Positions 17,739-29,839 are shown, counted from the first letter of the stretch. The stretch is 64,000 bases of DNA from Bradyrhizobium diazoefficiens (GCF_016616885.1 NZ_CP067102.1:5236501-5300500), one strand, 5' to 3'. Notes: a model not told the origin generated them from the letters alone. Numbers and translations: made by a program.

Positions 17739-18470
17739 CCGGTCAGGGCATCGTTGCTGTCGATGGCATCGGGCGCGCTTTCGGAAGCGCGATGTGGTTC
17801 CCACACGGGCGCGAATTTGCCACTCTCGGCTTGGTGATCACATCGCCCCGTACCCAGGCACAGGGTACTGGTCACTGGCTCATGGAACAGGTGTTCGAGC
17901 GGTGTGGCGATCGGAATCTGAGCCTGAACTCGGTCGATGCCGCCTATCATCTTTATCTTTCGCTGGGCTTCAGGAAGCGGTCGTCTATCAGTGGCAGGGA
18001 GAGGTCGTGTCACCGCTCTCACCGGTGCCGGTTCTGGACGGCGAGTTGAGGTCGCTGTCAGCCGAGAATGTTGAAGAGATCGCAGCACTGGATGAGCGCG
18101 CGTTCGGAACACGCCGCCAGAAGCTGCTTTCATTGCTTTCAGAAGGCGCGTCAATCTGCACTCTAAGCCGCGGCCACGAGACCGTCGGTTACTCCATGAA
18201 TCGCGAGTCGGACGCGGACATGTGATCGGTCTCATCGTAGCAAGCAATGATTGTGACGCGCCCCATCTCATGGCCGTGCATCTTAAAGTCTTGGCCGGAC
18301 GCTTCGCCCGCGTCGATACGCGGGAGCAGGCGGGTCTGTTTGCCGACTTTCTTCAGCAAAGCCGCCTAGGGATGAACGACACCGTCATAACCATGTCCGG
18401 CCGGCGATTCCTGAACCGAAAGGAAAGCGAGCCGTGGGTCTACGGGCTAGCCGGTCACGCGTTGAGCTGA
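17739..18470 (+). pseudogene. GNAT N-acetyltransferase, broken in three frames
   Basis: Three consecutive frames make one protein: VDGIGRAFGSAMWFPHGREF with LGLVITSPRTQAQGTGHWLM and YHLYLSLGF (to about 17965), then VYQWQGEV, LRSLSAENVEEIAALDERAF and LLSLLSEGASICTLSR (to about 18215), then GHVIGLIVASNDCDA-like sequence and RVDTREQAGLFADFL to 18470. QAQGTG is the degenerate acetyl-CoA loop (Q/RxxGxG/A). The start is lost and two frameshifts interrupt it. Confidence 0.65.
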
Positions 18471-18951
18471 AGCTGTGAAGCATGAGACGAGAAGGGCCCT
18501 GTAGCGATAGGCAACCTATTTCCATGTCCGAAGTCGGCAGCAACCAGCTCCACTCCGTCCGTTTTGCTCGCTCTAATATCCCATTTTACGACGTGCATCA
18601 GATGGATCCTCCGCTTGGTGCCCGTCTTCACTCGTATGGAGCTACCCTCAAAGTTGTTACAAAGCTGCAAGCGGACCACTGCTACCTGTAGGACACGACA
18701 GTCCGCCGCTGCATTCGAGTTTGATTTGCCTTGGCTTGGGACGTGGCAAGTTGACGAAATCGAGCCAAGTGATACGTTTTGCGCTGGCGATGCAGCCAAT
18801 TGAACCGGGCGCCGGAATAAAGGCGTGATGGATAGGCCCGTCTAACGAGTTTTCGCACTCGTCCGGTATCTCCTAGCCAGCACGCCCGAATACAGACATC
18901 TGCGCCCGACGAGTCTCCTTCGGCTCGGGTTGGCGCGCATGGTTTACCGAG
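18471..18951. other. Intergenic stretch upstream of the hybrid kinase
   Basis: About 480 bp. Short frames on both strands overlap one another without ribosome-binding sites. No promoter I can name was found, although the kinase promoter should be here. Confidence 0.35.
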
Positions 18952-21900
18952 ATGATCCTTTGCTCATTTTTGGGCGCGGGCTGGGCCCATGGTCCGCAGG
19001 TCCTGCGTGAAGAGGACGGCATTCTGCTGTGCCGTGCCTGCCGTGAAAGCATCGACGGTGAGCGCAAGATCGTGCTGGCCGCGCTCCCGGCAGCGGAGCA
19101 TCCAAATCCACAGAGCCTTGATCGCCTCACACATGAGTTCGGGTTGATGAACGAGTTGGACGGCGCCTGGGCGGCGAAGCCGATGGAGCTGCTGCAGGAT
19201 CACAGCCGGACCATTCTTGTGCTTGAAGATTTCGGCGGCGAGCCGCTCACCAGGCTGATGGACGGGCCCATCGAAATGGGGGACTTTCTGTGCATCGCCG
19301 TCCAGATCGCAGCAGCGTTGGGCAAGGTCCATCAGCGCGGCCTCGTGCACAAGGACATCAAACCGGCCAACATCCTGGTGGATCGCACCAAAACGAGCGT
19401 GCGGCTCACTGGCTTCGGCGTTGCGTCGCGCCGGCCGCGTGAACGACAGTCTCCGGCGCCTCCCGAATCCATAGCCGGCACGCTCGCCTATATGGCGCCC
19501 GAGCAGACCGGACGCATGAACCGCTCGATCGACTCCCGCAGCGACCTGTACTCGCTCGGGGCCACGCTCTACCAGATGCTCACCGGTTCGCTTCTCTTCG
19601 CCGCGACCGATCCGATGGAGTGGGTGCACTGCCACATCGCCAGAAAGCCGGCACCGCCAAGCGACAGCTTTGCAGACGTCCCACCCGCAGTTTCGCGAAT
19701 CATCATGAAGCTGCTCGCCAAGATGGCCGAGGAGCGCTACCAAACTGCGGCCGGCGCCGAGCGGGACCTGCGGCGCTGTCTTGCAGAATGGGAGCGTCAG
19801 CACCGCATCGACGATTTCCTGCTCGCCCAGCACGACGCCCCCGACCGGCTGCTGATCCCCGAGAAGCTGTATGGGAGGTCGCACCAGGTCGAGACCTTGC
19901 TCGCCTGTTTCGGCCGCATCGTCGAGAGCGGCGTGCCGGAACTGGTGCTGGTTTCGGGATATTCCGGCATCGGTAAATCCTCGGTCGTCAATGAACTGCA
20001 TAAGGTGCAGGTCCCCTCTGGTGGTCTCTTCGCATCGGGCAAATTCGACCAGCACAAACGCGATGTCCCGTATGCAACGCTCGCGCAAGCGTTCCAGAGC
20101 CTCGTTCGACCGTTACTTGGCAAGAGCGATGCGGAGCTGAGCGGGTGGCACCGCGACTTTCTGAACGCGCTCGGCCCCAATGCACAGCTGATGGTCGACC
20201 TGATCCCGGAGCTCGAGCTCATTATCGGCCAACAACCGCCGGTGTCGGATCTTTCACCGCAGCAGGCGCAAGGCCGTTTTCAGGTGGTGTTGAAGCGGTT
20301 CATCGGCGTCTTTGCCCGCCCCGCGCATCCGCTGGTTCTATTCCTGGACGATCTGCAATGGCTCGATGCGGCGACGCTCGACCTGCTCGAGGATCTGTTG
20401 ACACGGTCGGATCTGAAGCACCTGATGTTGATCGGTGCCTATCGGGACAACGAGGTCGATACCGCTCATCCCCTGACGCGCATGATCGACGTCATCAAAG
20501 CCGCGGGTGGAACGATCACGCAGATCACGCTTGCGCCGCTCGGCCGCAAGCACCTCGGGCAGTTGCTCGCGGACGCGCTTCGCTGCGAGCCGGAACAGGC
20601 GGCACCGTTCGCCCAGATGGTGCTCGAGAAGACCCGTGGCAATCCATTCTTCGCCATTCAGTTCATGTTCTCACTCGCCGAAGAGGGCCTGCTCGCTTTC
20701 GACCACGAAAAGACCGGCTGGTCGTGGGATCTCGATCGCATTCACGCCAAGCGATACACCGATAACGTCGTGGACCTCATGCTCGGAAGGATTACCCGCC
20801 TTCCGGCTGCGACGCAGACCGCCGTGCAGCAAATGGCCTGCCTCGGCAACATCGCCGAGACGGCGATGCTTTCGATCGTGCTTGAAATTCCGGAAGAGCA
20901 GGTCCACGCCGCGCTGTGGCCGTCCGTGCGACAGGAATTGGTCGAGCCTCAGCCAGGTGCTTATCGGTTCGTCCACGACCGATTCCAAGAGGCGGCCTAC
21001 GCGCTGATTCCCGAGCACGAACGGCCGGCAGCCCATCTTCGGATCGGCCGACTGCTCGCGGCGCGGACGGCACCGGAAGCCATTGAGGAAAACGTCTTCG
21101 AAATCGCCAACCAGCTCAATCGCGGCGCGGCCTTGATCACCGAGGCGGAAGAGCGGAAGAAGTTGGCCGAGCTGAACCTGCTGGCCGGCCGGCGCGCCAA
21201 GGCGGCAACGGCCTTCGCCATGGCGCTCGCCCACTTCAGCGCCGGTGAGGCGATGCTGCCGGAGGACCGCTGGGAGCGGCAATACACGCTCAGCTTCGCG
21301 CTGGCCTCGCAACGTGCGGAGTGCGAATTCGTGACCGGCGAGCACGCCGCCGCGAAAGCCCGCCTTGCCGAACTGGCGGGCCGCGCCGCGACCCTTCCCG
21401 ATCTGGCCGCCGTCACTCGACTGCAGATGGAACCAAACGACCGCGACATCGAAATCGGCCTCGCCTATCTGCGCCGTGTCGGCATCGTCTGGCCGGCGCG
21501 GCCGACATCGCAGGAGGTCGCGCAGGAGTATGAGCGGATGTGGCGGCACATCGGCGCGCGCACGGTCGAGGCGCTGGTGGATCTGCCCCGGATGACCGAT
21601 CCGATCGCGCGCGGCACCATGGACGTCCTCACCGTACTGGTGTCGCCCGCCTGGTTCATCGACGAAAAACTGCGCCGCCTCATCATCGCGCGCATGACGA
21701 ATTTGAGCCTGGAGTTCGGCAACTCCCATGCGTCGTGCCTCGCCTATATCCTGCTCGGCACCGTACTTGGGCCTGACTTTCACGATTACGAGGCGGGCTA
21801 CCGCTTCACCCAGCTCGGCCTTGACCTGGTCGAAAGATACGGATTGGACCGCTTCAAATCGCGCGTCTATCTCGGCTTCGGCAGCTGGACACGGCATGTC

Positions 21901-24453
21901 CGGACAGGGCGGCCGCTGCTGCGGCGGGCGTTCGACGCGGCGCAGCAGGACGGCGACTTCAACTATGCGAGCTTCAGCCGCCACCACCTCATGACGCATC
22001 TTCTTGCCTGCGGCGATCCGCTCGCCGAGGTGCAGCGGGAGGCCGAGGCCGGCATCGGCTTCGCGCGCACGGCGCACGTTGACCTTGCCGTCGACAGGCT
22101 CATCGGGCAGCTCCAGCTGGTCCGGATGCTGCGCGGCCTGACTGTCAAATTCGGCAGCTTCGATGACGCCGATTTCAGCGAGGCTCAGTTCGAGCGTCAT
22201 CTGGAAGCGGACCCGCAGCTGGTTCATGCCGGCTACTGGTACTGGATCCGCAAGCTGCAGGCGCGCGTCCTTGCCGACGATCCGACCGCCGTCGCGGCAG
22301 CGGCGAAGGCGGAAGGAATGCTGTGGACGTCGAAGGCGCTGTTCGAACGGGTGGAGCTGCACTTCTATGCCGCGCTGGCGCAGGCCGCTCGCAGCGATTT
22401 AGCATCCGCCGAACGTGCCCTGCGTCTCGAAGCCATGGCACCCCATCATCGTCAGCTTCAGCAATGGGCCCGCATCTGCCCAGATGACTTCGCGGACCGC
22501 GCGGCGCTCGTGGAGGCGGAGATCGCCCGCATCGAGGGCCGCGAGCTTGATGCGATGCGTTGCTACGATCGGGCCATCGCCGCCGCGCGCGCGAACGGCT
22601 TTGTCCATAACGAGGCAATCGCCAACGAACTCGCCGGGCGGTTCTATGCAGCGCGAGGGTTCGAGAAGATCGCCAATGCCTATCTGCGCGACGCGCATTA
22701 TGGATATCTCCGTTGGGGTGCCGATGCCAAGGTGACGCAGCTCGAGCGGCTTTACCCGCGGCTGCATGTGGTGGAAGACGATGGCGCCGTCGCGAAGGCG
22801 AGCGGCTCGCTCCAGCAGCTGGACGTCACCGCCGTCGTCAAGGCGTCGCAGGCCGTATCGAGCGAGATCGAGCTGCCGAGGCTCATCCATTCATTGATGA
22901 AAATCGCGCTGCAAAACGCAGGCGCGGATCGCGGCCTGCTGATCCTGTCACGCCAGGGCGACTTCCGGATCGAGGCGGAGGGACAATCGAGCGTCGATGA
23001 GTTCACGGTCGCGATGCGTGAGGCACCCGTCTCCGATCGCGATTGTCCGGAGGCGCTGCTGCGCTATGTCATTCGCACGCAAAAACCCGTCATCATCGAT
23101 GACGCATCGGGGCCAGATCCGCTCTGCGACGCCGACTATGTGAATCGCCGGCACCCCAGGTCGAGCCTGTGCCTGCCATTGATCAAGCAGGCCAAGCTGA
23201 TCGGGTTGCTCTATTTCGAGAATAGCCTGGCCACGCACGCTTTCACTCCCGACCGTGTCGCGGTGCTGGAAATGTTGGCAGCGCAAGCCGCGATTTCGCT
23301 CGAGAACACCCTGCTCTACCGCGATCTGCAGGAACGTGAGGCCCGCATCCGGCGACTCGTCGATTCCAACATCATCGGGATACTGTTCTGGGGTGCCGAC
23401 GGTAACATCAGCTACGCCAACGAGGCCTTCCTGAACATGACAGGCTATTCCAGGGAGGATTTGGTGTCTGGAGCGGTCAGCTGGAAGGAGATGACTCCGG
23501 CCGAATACGAAATTGGCGACAAACAGAGGTGTGACCAACTTCGCCGGTCGGGAGAAGTCGCGCCCGGCGAGAAGGAGTTCTTCAGAAAGGACGGCAGCCG
23601 GATTCCCGTGCTGGTCGGCTCGGCTGCGGTGGCAGGGTCCCCTGATCAAAGCATCTCCTTCGTGCTCGATCTCACAGAACGCAAGCGGGCGGAAGCTGAA
23701 GCGCGCGAGAGCGAGCGGCGCTTTCAGGAAATGCAGCTTGAGCTGGCGCACGCGAACCGGGTCGCAACCATGGGTCAGCTCACCTCCTCGATCGCCCATG
23801 AGGTCAGCCAGCCTATCAGCGCTGTTGCTCTCAACGCCGGAGCGGCCTTGAACTGGCTCCGCCGGAGCCCGCCCGATCTCGAACGAGCGCGAACTTCAAT
23901 GCAGACCATCGTCAACGACGCGCATCGCAGCAGCGAAGTGATTGGCCGACTTCGTGCACTCTTCAAGAAGGCACCGCCACGCAAAGATCACCTGGATCTC
24001 AACGAGACGATCGAAGAGGTGATCGTCCTTACGGGTAGCGAGGCGCTCAAGAGCGAGATTTCGGTGAAGACGCAACTTGCGGACGGTTTGCCGCTCATCG
24101 AGGGCGATCGTGTGCAGTTACAACAGGTCTTGCTCAACCTTGTTGTCAACGCGATCCAGGCCATGGCCACGATCGATGATAGGGCGCGAGACCTACTCAT
24201 TACCACGGCTGCGGCCGGATCGGACTCCGTGCTCGTCCAGGTCGCCGATTCCGGGCCCGGCCTCGATCCACAATTGCTCGAACATGTTTTCGATCCATAT
24301 TTCACCACCAAGCCTCACGGCATGGGCATGGGCCTGGCCATCTGCCGTTCAATCATCGATGCGCACAATGGACGCTTGTGGGCCAGCGCCAACGAACCCT
24401 GCGGCGGCGTCTTTCAGTTCACGTTACCGGCAGGTCCGCAGGGTGGAATCTGA
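18952..24453 (+). CDS. Giant kinase-like/AAA ATPase/GAF/PAS sensor histidine kinase
   Basis: 1833 residues. Order: Ser/Thr-kinase-like domain (1-280), with HKDIKPANIL (133-142), APEQTG and SDLYSLG; AAA/MalT-like ATPase (about 305-560) with Walker A GYSGIGKS (336-343) and Walker B LVLFLDDLQWLD; a long helical TPR-like region (about 650-1270); GAF (about 1295-1450); PAS (about 1462-1580); HisKA with H1616 in IAHEVSQP; and HATPase with NAIQAM, DSGPGLD and GMGMGLAI. The DFG of the kinase domain is TGFG, and no obvious beta-3 lysine is present (VLAALPAAEHP), so phosphotransfer by this domain is doubtful. There is no transmembrane segment and no adjacent response regulator, so it is a cytosolic orphan sensor. 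The family is widespread in rhizobia; its ligand is not known. Confidence 0.93.
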   Translation: MILCSFLGAGWAHGPQVLREEDGILLCRACRESIDGERKIVLAALPAAEHPNPQSLDRLTHEFGLMNELDGAWAAKPMELLQDHSRTILVLEDFGGEPLTRLMDGPIEMGDFLCIAVQIAAALGKVHQRGLVHKDIKPANILVDRTKTSVRLTGFGVASRRPRERQSPAPPESIAGTLAYMAPEQTGRMNRSIDSRSDLYSLGATLYQMLTGSLLFAATDPMEWVHCHIARKPAPPSDSFADVPPAVSRIIMKLLAKMAEERYQTAAGAERDLRRCLAEWERQHRIDDFLLAQHDAPDRLLIPEKLYGRSHQVETLLACFGRIVESGVPELVLVSGYSGIGKSSVVNELHKVQVPSGGLFASGKFDQHKRDVPYATLAQAFQSLVRPLLGKSDAELSGWHRDFLNALGPNAQLMVDLIPELELIIGQQPPVSDLSPQQAQGRFQVVLKRFIGVFARPAHPLVLFLDDLQWLDAATLDLLEDLLTRSDLKHLMLIGAYRDNEVDTAHPLTRMIDVIKAAGGTITQITLAPLGRKHLGQLLADALRCEPEQAAPFAQMVLEKTRGNPFFAIQFMFSLAEEGLLAFDHEKTGWSWDLDRIHAKRYTDNVVDLMLGRITRLPAATQTAVQQMACLGNIAETAMLSIVLEIPEEQVHAALWPSVRQELVEPQPGAYRFVHDRFQEAAYALIPEHERPAAHLRIGRLLAARTAPEAIEENVFEIANQLNRGAALITEAEERKKLAELNLLAGRRAKAATAFAMALAHFSAGEAMLPEDRWERQYTLSFALASQRAECEFVTGEHAAAKARLAELAGRAATLPDLAAVTRLQMEPNDRDIEIGLAYLRRVGIVWPARPTSQEVAQEYERMWRHIGARTVEALVDLPRMTDPIARGTMDVLTVLVSPAWFIDEKLRRLIIARMTNLSLEFGNSHASCLAYILLGTVLGPDFHDYEAGYRFTQLGLDLVERYGLDRFKSRVYLGFGSWTRHVRTGRPLLRRAFDAAQQDGDFNYASFSRHHLMTHLLACGDPLAEVQREAEAGIGFARTAHVDLAVDRLIGQLQLVRMLRGLTVKFGSFDDADFSEAQFERHLEADPQLVHAGYWYWIRKLQARVLADDPTAVAAAAKAEGMLWTSKALFERVELHFYAALAQAARSDLASAERALRLEAMAPHHRQLQQWARICPDDFADRAALVEAEIARIEGRELDAMRCYDRAIAAARANGFVHNEAIANELAGRFYAARGFEKIANAYLRDAHYGYLRWGADAKVTQLERLYPRLHVVEDDGAVAKASGSLQQLDVTAVVKASQAVSSEIELPRLIHSLMKIALQNAGADRGLLILSRQGDFRIEAEGQSSVDEFTVAMREAPVSDRDCPEALLRYVIRTQKPVIIDDASGPDPLCDADYVNRRHPRSSLCLPLIKQAKLIGLLYFENSLATHAFTPDRVAVLEMLAAQAAISLENTLLYRDLQEREARIRRLVDSNIIGILFWGADGNISYANEAFLNMTGYSREDLVSGAVSWKEMTPAEYEIGDKQRCDQLRRSGEVAPGEKEFFRKDGSRIPVLVGSAAVAGSPDQSISFVLDLTERKRAEAEARESERRFQEMQLELAHANRVATMGQLTSSIAHEVSQPISAVALNAGAALNWLRRSPPDLERARTSMQTIVNDAHRSSEVIGRLRALFKKAPPRKDHLDLNETIEEVIVLTGSEALKSEISVKTQLADGLPLIEGDRVQLQQVLLNLVVNAIQAMATIDDRARDLLITTAAAGSDSVLVQVADSGPGLDPQLLEHVFDPYFTTKPHGMGMGLAICRSIIDAHNGRLWASANEPCGGVFQFTLPAGPQGGI

Positions 24454-24488
24454 CCAGGCCTGGGAAGCCTAAGCACGCTGCCATAACG

Positions 24489-24512
24489 GAACGGCTTCGT
24501 CGACGGCCGTTC
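24489..24512. terminator. Terminator hairpin between convergent genes
   Basis: GAACGGC (24489-24495) / GCCGTTC (24506-24512) between the stops of the histidine kinase (24453) and the arabinofuranosidase (24525). Confidence 0.4.
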
Positions 24513-24524
24513 GAGGCTTGTCTG

Positions 24525-26069
24525 TCAAACCGGAGACAAGTGAATCACATTCCATGATGCCGGCTTCAGCGTCGCGCGCATCCGCGCGCCGTCGATGGTG
24601 GCGCCCTGGAACGGCCCTGGCTTCACGCGCTCGGTTGCGTCCTTGGTGTTAGTCGCCTGGAGATCGTCGTGGCGCAATTCATGCGCCTCGCTGACGGCGA
24701 GCCGGCCAAAACTGCGCGCCTCGAGGTTCACTTCCATCTCCTGCGTCAGGTCGCGGTTGAGCATGAAGAGGGAAAGATTCCCGCCTTCTCCCGCAACGGC
24801 CGCGATCTTGAGATACGGCACCTTCGGCACCGGAAACGTGAAATCGTTGGTACCACGCGGATCGTAATAGGACGAATCGTAGGCCTCCGACTCGACCTGG
24901 GTGCGCAGAACCTTGCCGCGGCCAAGGCGGCTCATTTGCGCGAATGGAAAGAAGATGGTCTGGCGCCAAGCGCGGCCGCCAGTCTCGGTCATGATCGGCG
25001 CGATCGCATTGACGAGTTGCGCAAGACAGGCCGTTCTCACCCGATCGGCGTGATTGAGCAGCGAAATGCAGGCGCCGCCGAAGGCGAGTGCATCTTCCAT
25101 CGTGTAGACTTCCTCCAGGATCGGCGGCGCCACCGGCCACCCCTCCTTGATCCTGTCGGCCCGGTTGCGGCGGGTCCGATACCAGACATTCCATTCATCG
25201 AAGCTCAGCATCATGCGCTTGGTGGAGCGCCGCTTCGCCGCCACCGCGTCGGCGAGCGCGACGACCTCGTCGATGAAGCGGTCCATCAGGTCGGGGCTGG
25301 CGAGGAAAGATGCCGTATCCAGCCTGTAGTTGTTGAGGTAGGTATGGAGCGAAATATACTCGGCATGATCGAACGTGTGCTCGATCACGGTGTCTTCCCA
25401 CTGGCCGAATGACGGCATGTTTCGCCCGGACGAACCGCATGCCGCAAGTTCGATGGTTGGATCCACCCATCGCATCATCTTGGCAGCTTCGCGCGCCACC
25501 GCACCATAGGCCTCGGCGATCTTGTATTCCATCTGCCACGGGCCGTCCATTTCGTTGCCAAGGCACCAGAACCTCACATTGTGCGGCTTTTCCCAGCCAT
25601 GGGCGCGGCGCAGATCCGACCACGCTGACCCGCCCGGATGATTGCAGTACTCGACTAAGTTGCGCGCGGCCTCCCCGCCCCTGGTGCCGAGGTTGACCGC
25701 CATCATCGGCTCGACCCCGGCGGCCTTGCACCAGTCCATGAATTCATTGGTGCCGAAGCTGTTTGGTTCGGTGCTGAACCACGCAAGGTCGAGCCGCGCC
25801 GGGCGTTTGTCCACCGGGCCGACGCCGTCTTCCCAATTGTATCCGGAAACAAAATTGCCGCCGGGATATCGGATGATGGTGGGACCGAGTTCCCTAACCA
25901 GCGCCAGCACATCGCCGCGAAACCCATTTTTGTCCGCCGTCGGATGACCTGGCTCATAGATGCCACCATACACACAGCGTCCCAGGTGCTCGACAAAGGC
26001 GCCGAACAAACGCGGGTCGGTGTGGCCGATGGCAAAATCGCGATCCATCAACACGCTTGCTCTTCTCAT
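24525..26069 (-). CDS. Alpha-L-arabinofuranosidase, GH51
   Basis: 514 residues, the usual GH51 length. The TIM barrel carries [19 protein letters not shown], the acid/base Glu in [12 protein letters not shown] and the nucleophile Glu in [12 protein letters not shown]-terminal beta-sandwich follows ([17 protein letters not shown]). No signal peptide, so it acts in the cytosol, releasing L-arabinose from imported arabino-oligosaccharides. Its start overlaps the stop of the upstream ABC ATPase gene (26066-26069). It is therefore the last gene of the transporter operon, which gives a substrate prediction for that transporter. Confidence 0.93.
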   Translation of the reverse strand: MRRASVLMDRDFAIGHTDPRLFGAFVEHLGRCVYGGIYEPGHPTADKNGFRGDVLALVRELGPTIIRYPGGNFVSGYNWEDGVGPVDKRPARLDLAWFSTEPNSFGTNEFMDWCKAAGVEPMMAVNLGTRGGEAARNLVEYCNHPGGSAWSDLRRAHGWEKPHNVRFWCLGNEMDGPWQMEYKIAEAYGAVAREAAKMMRWVDPTIELAACGSSGRNMPSFGQWEDTVIEHTFDHAEYISLHTYLNNYRLDTASFLASPDLMDRFIDEVVALADAVAAKRRSTKRMMLSFDEWNVWYRTRRNRADRIKEGWPVAPPILEEVYTMEDALAFGGACISLLNHADRVRTACLAQLVNAIAPIMTETGGRAWRQTIFFPFAQMSRLGRGKVLRTQVESEAYDSSYYDPRGTNDFTFPVPKVPYLKIAAVAGEGGNLSLFMLNRDLTQEMEVNLEARSFGRLAVSEAHELRHDDLQATNTKDATERVKPGPFQGATIDGARMRATLKPASWNVIHLSPV

Positions 26070-26925
26070 GTTCGCCTCTCGGATGCCGTGTCGCTGGTGA
26101 GATGGATCATAGGGATAGAAGGGTCCGCCACCACTTCAGCCAATAGCGCGGCTTCGCGCAACTGACGGGAATAGGGATGCTGCGGCGCATTGAGCACCGT
26201 CCTCGCATCACCGCCTTCGACGACGCTGCCCTTCTGCATAATCATGATGCGGTCGCTGGCATAATAGGCCGTTGCCAGATCATGGGTGACATAGATGATG
26301 GAGATGCCGAGATCGTCACGCAGCGTCTTGAACAGGTTGACGACGGATATGCGCAAGGACGCATCGATCATGGACACCGGCTCGTCGGCCACGATCAGCT
26401 TCGGCTTGGCCAGCAGCGCACGGGCGATCGCGACCCGCTGAAGCTGTCCGCCGGAGAGCTCGTGCGGGTATCGACGGCTCACTTCCTTCAGCGACAGCCC
26501 GACCTTGTGCAGCGCCTCGTCGACGGCCATCTCGGGCGTGATGCGCCGGTCGGCCGCGATGAAGCGGCGCTGTGTCATGAACAGATAGCGCTCGAGCCGC
26601 TTCAGCGGGTTGAAGGATTCGAACGGATTCTGGAAGATCGGCTGCACCTTGTGCATGAAGGCCAAGCGGTGGGCGCCGGAGCGGATCGTCGCAAGGTCGA
26701 CGCCATCGAACAGCAATTTGCCGCTGGTCGGCGTCTCGATATTCAGGATCATCCGCGAGAGCGTGGTCTTGCCACTGCCGGATTCGCCGATGATCGCAAA
26801 GATCTCGGGCCGCCCTGCGTCGAGCTGGAAGCTTACGTCCTTGACCGCAGCAATCCGCTGGCCCGACAACCGTCCTCCCCGGGTGAAGGTCTTGCTGACC
26901 TGGCAGACATCGAGCAGCAGGTCGC

Positions 26926-26929
<4 letters not shown>
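26066..26929 (-). CDS. Opp-type ABC transporter ATPase, second
   Basis: 287 residues. Walker [13 protein letters not shown], signature [15 protein letters not shown], Walker [14 protein letters not shown] and the H-loop VTHD are all intact. It belongs to the OppF/DppF class. ATGA-type overlaps join it to the OppD-like gene (26926-26929) and the arabinofuranosidase. It pairs with the OppD-like subunit to drive import of an oligosaccharide or peptide; the GH51 partner favours oligosaccharide. Confidence 0.92.
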
Positions 26930-27971
<1,042 letters not shown>

Positions 27972-27975
<4 letters not shown>

Positions 27976-28835
27976 GATGCGCCTCCGAAGCTGCGGAGAC
28001 GGCTGCGCGGATCAATGTAGTCGTTCATCGACACCGCCAGCAGGAACAGCCCGATGAAGATCATGATCACAGCGATGGTCGGAAAGGCGATCCACCACCA
28101 AACTCCTGCCACCATCGCGGTGTGCTGGTTGGCCCAATAGATCATGCCGCCGATGGTCGGCGTGTTGATGTCGGTGAAGCCCAGCACCGCCAGCGTCACC
28201 TCCAGCCCGATCGACCAGACCATGTTGTTCATGGTCGTCGAGAAGACGATCGGCGTGACATAGGGCAAGTGCTCCTGAACCAGGATCTCGCGCGTGCTCA
28301 TGCCGGAGAACAGGCTGCTTTGGGTGAATTCGCGGGCCTTCAGGCTCATGGCCACCGCGCGGATCAGCCGCGCGTCATAGGCCCAGCCGAGGCAGGCCAT
28401 GATCAGCGCCAGCGATAGCCAGGACATCCGATCGCGCATCACGAAATAGAACAGCACCAGGATCGGAAGCAGCGGGATGACGATGAAGGTGTCGTTCACC
28501 GACATCAACGCACGATCGATCCAGCCGCCCTTGTAGCCGCTGAGCAGCCCGACCACGAGCGCCAGCAGACGGCTGATCAATGCCACTGTGCATCCGAACA
28601 GCAGGGTATTGCGAATGGCAAAGCTCAGCTGCCAGAACACGTCCTGGCCGCGCGAGGTGGTGCCGAACCAGTAGGTCAGCGACGGCGGCACATCCGGAGG
28701 CACCACATAGACATCCTGCGGCGGATAGGGCGAGAAACTCGCCAGCACCGACAACAGCAGCACGACGGCGATCAGCGCGGCGCCGATCCGGAATTCGGCG
28801 TGGTAACGCAAGAGGTCACGCAGGATTGCGGTCAT
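27972..28835 (-). CDS. Opp-type ABC transporter permease, OppC class
   Basis: 287 residues with about six membrane helices. The N-terminal helix (AALIAVVLLLSVLASFSPYP) is followed by a periplasmic loop with YWFGTTSRGQDVF, typical of OppC/DppC. The EAA-like loop is REILVQEHLPYVTPIVFST. Its start is adjacent to the stop of the OppB-like gene (28835). Forms the membrane channel with the next gene. Confidence 0.9.
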
Positions 28836-29839
28836 TAGTGGACCTTTACCCTGGGATCGAGCAGTGGATACAGAAGATCGATCACGAGCACACCAACCGA
28901 GACGCCGAGGATCGAGACGGTGGTGACGCCGAGCACGAGCCCGTAATCCCCAGCATAGACGGCATCGACCAGCAGCGAGCCGACGCCGGGATAGCCGAAT
29001 ACCTTTTCAGTGATCACCGCACCATTGAAGATTCCGCCGAGCGAGATGGCGAGTCCGGTCAGCTGCGGCGGCAGCGCGTTGCGCATCACGTACATTGACA
29101 GGACGCGCCAGGGCCTGACGCCCGCCAGTTCGGCATAGACGACATAATCCTCGGTCACGACATTGGACACCAGCGCGCGCATCCCGAGGAACCAGCTGCC
29201 CACGCCGATCAGGATCAGCGAGAGCGCCGGCAGAATGGCGTGCTGCAGCACGCTGGTGACGAAATCGAACGTCAATGTCTGCGGCAGATTCATCGCCGAA
29301 CCGCCGCTGATCGGAAGCACCGGCCAGAGGAAGCCGAACACGATCAGCAGCACGAGCGCCAGAATATAGTAGGGGATCGGGTGCAGCCCCATAGCGATCA
29401 CGCCCATCAGCTTCAGCCCGCGGCTGTTCTGGTAGTAGCCGGCAAGTCCGCCGAGCAGGCTGCCGAGCCCCCAGGCAACGATGGTCGAGACCGCGAGCAG
29501 TCCGGCGGTCCAGGTCAGCGCACGGCCAATCAGCGTCGAGACGGGCGTTGGAAACGCCGATAACGAGGGACCGAAATCGGCGCGCAGGATCCGTTTCCAG
29601 AACGCCAGATATTGCTCGACCGGCGAGCCGCCGAGGCCGTAGAGCTCGCGAAGCGACGTGCGCATCTGCTCGATCGCGTCCGGAGCCGTGTTGCCATAGT
29701 AGGTGACCGCCGAGATCGACTGCTCGACGGGATCGATCGGCGTGGCATGTGTAATAACATAGGCGAGGTTGATGCCGATGAAGACCACGAGCACGAACTG
29801 CGCCAGCCGCCGGCCAACATACGCGACATATCCGCTCAT
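28835..29839 (-). CDS. Opp-type ABC transporter permease, OppB class
   Basis: 334 residues from ATG 29839, chosen over 29905 because GGGAG is 5 nt upstream and the protein then begins MSGYVAYVGRRLAQFVLVVF, the standard OppB-type first helix. Six helices; EAA loop near ELAGVRPWRVLSMYVMRNAL. It ends with the next gene directly abutting. A family repeat (29930-30027) separates it from the binding-protein gene upstream. Confidence 0.9.
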   Translation of the reverse strand: MSGYVAYVGRRLAQFVLVVFIGINLAYVITHATPIDPVEQSISAVTYYGNTAPDAIEQMRTSLRELYGLGGSPVEQYLAFWKRILRADFGPSLSAFPTPVSTLIGRALTWTAGLLAVSTIVAWGLGSLLGGLAGYYQNSRGLKLMGVIAMGLHPIPYYILALVLLIVFGFLWPVLPISGGSAMNLPQTLTFDFVTSVLQHAILPALSLILIGVGSWFLGMRALVSNVVTEDYVVYAELAGVRPWRVLSMYVMRNALPPQLTGLAISLGGIFNGAVITEKVFGYPGVGSLLVDAVYAGDYGLVLGVTTVSILGVSVGVLVIDLLYPLLDPRVKVH

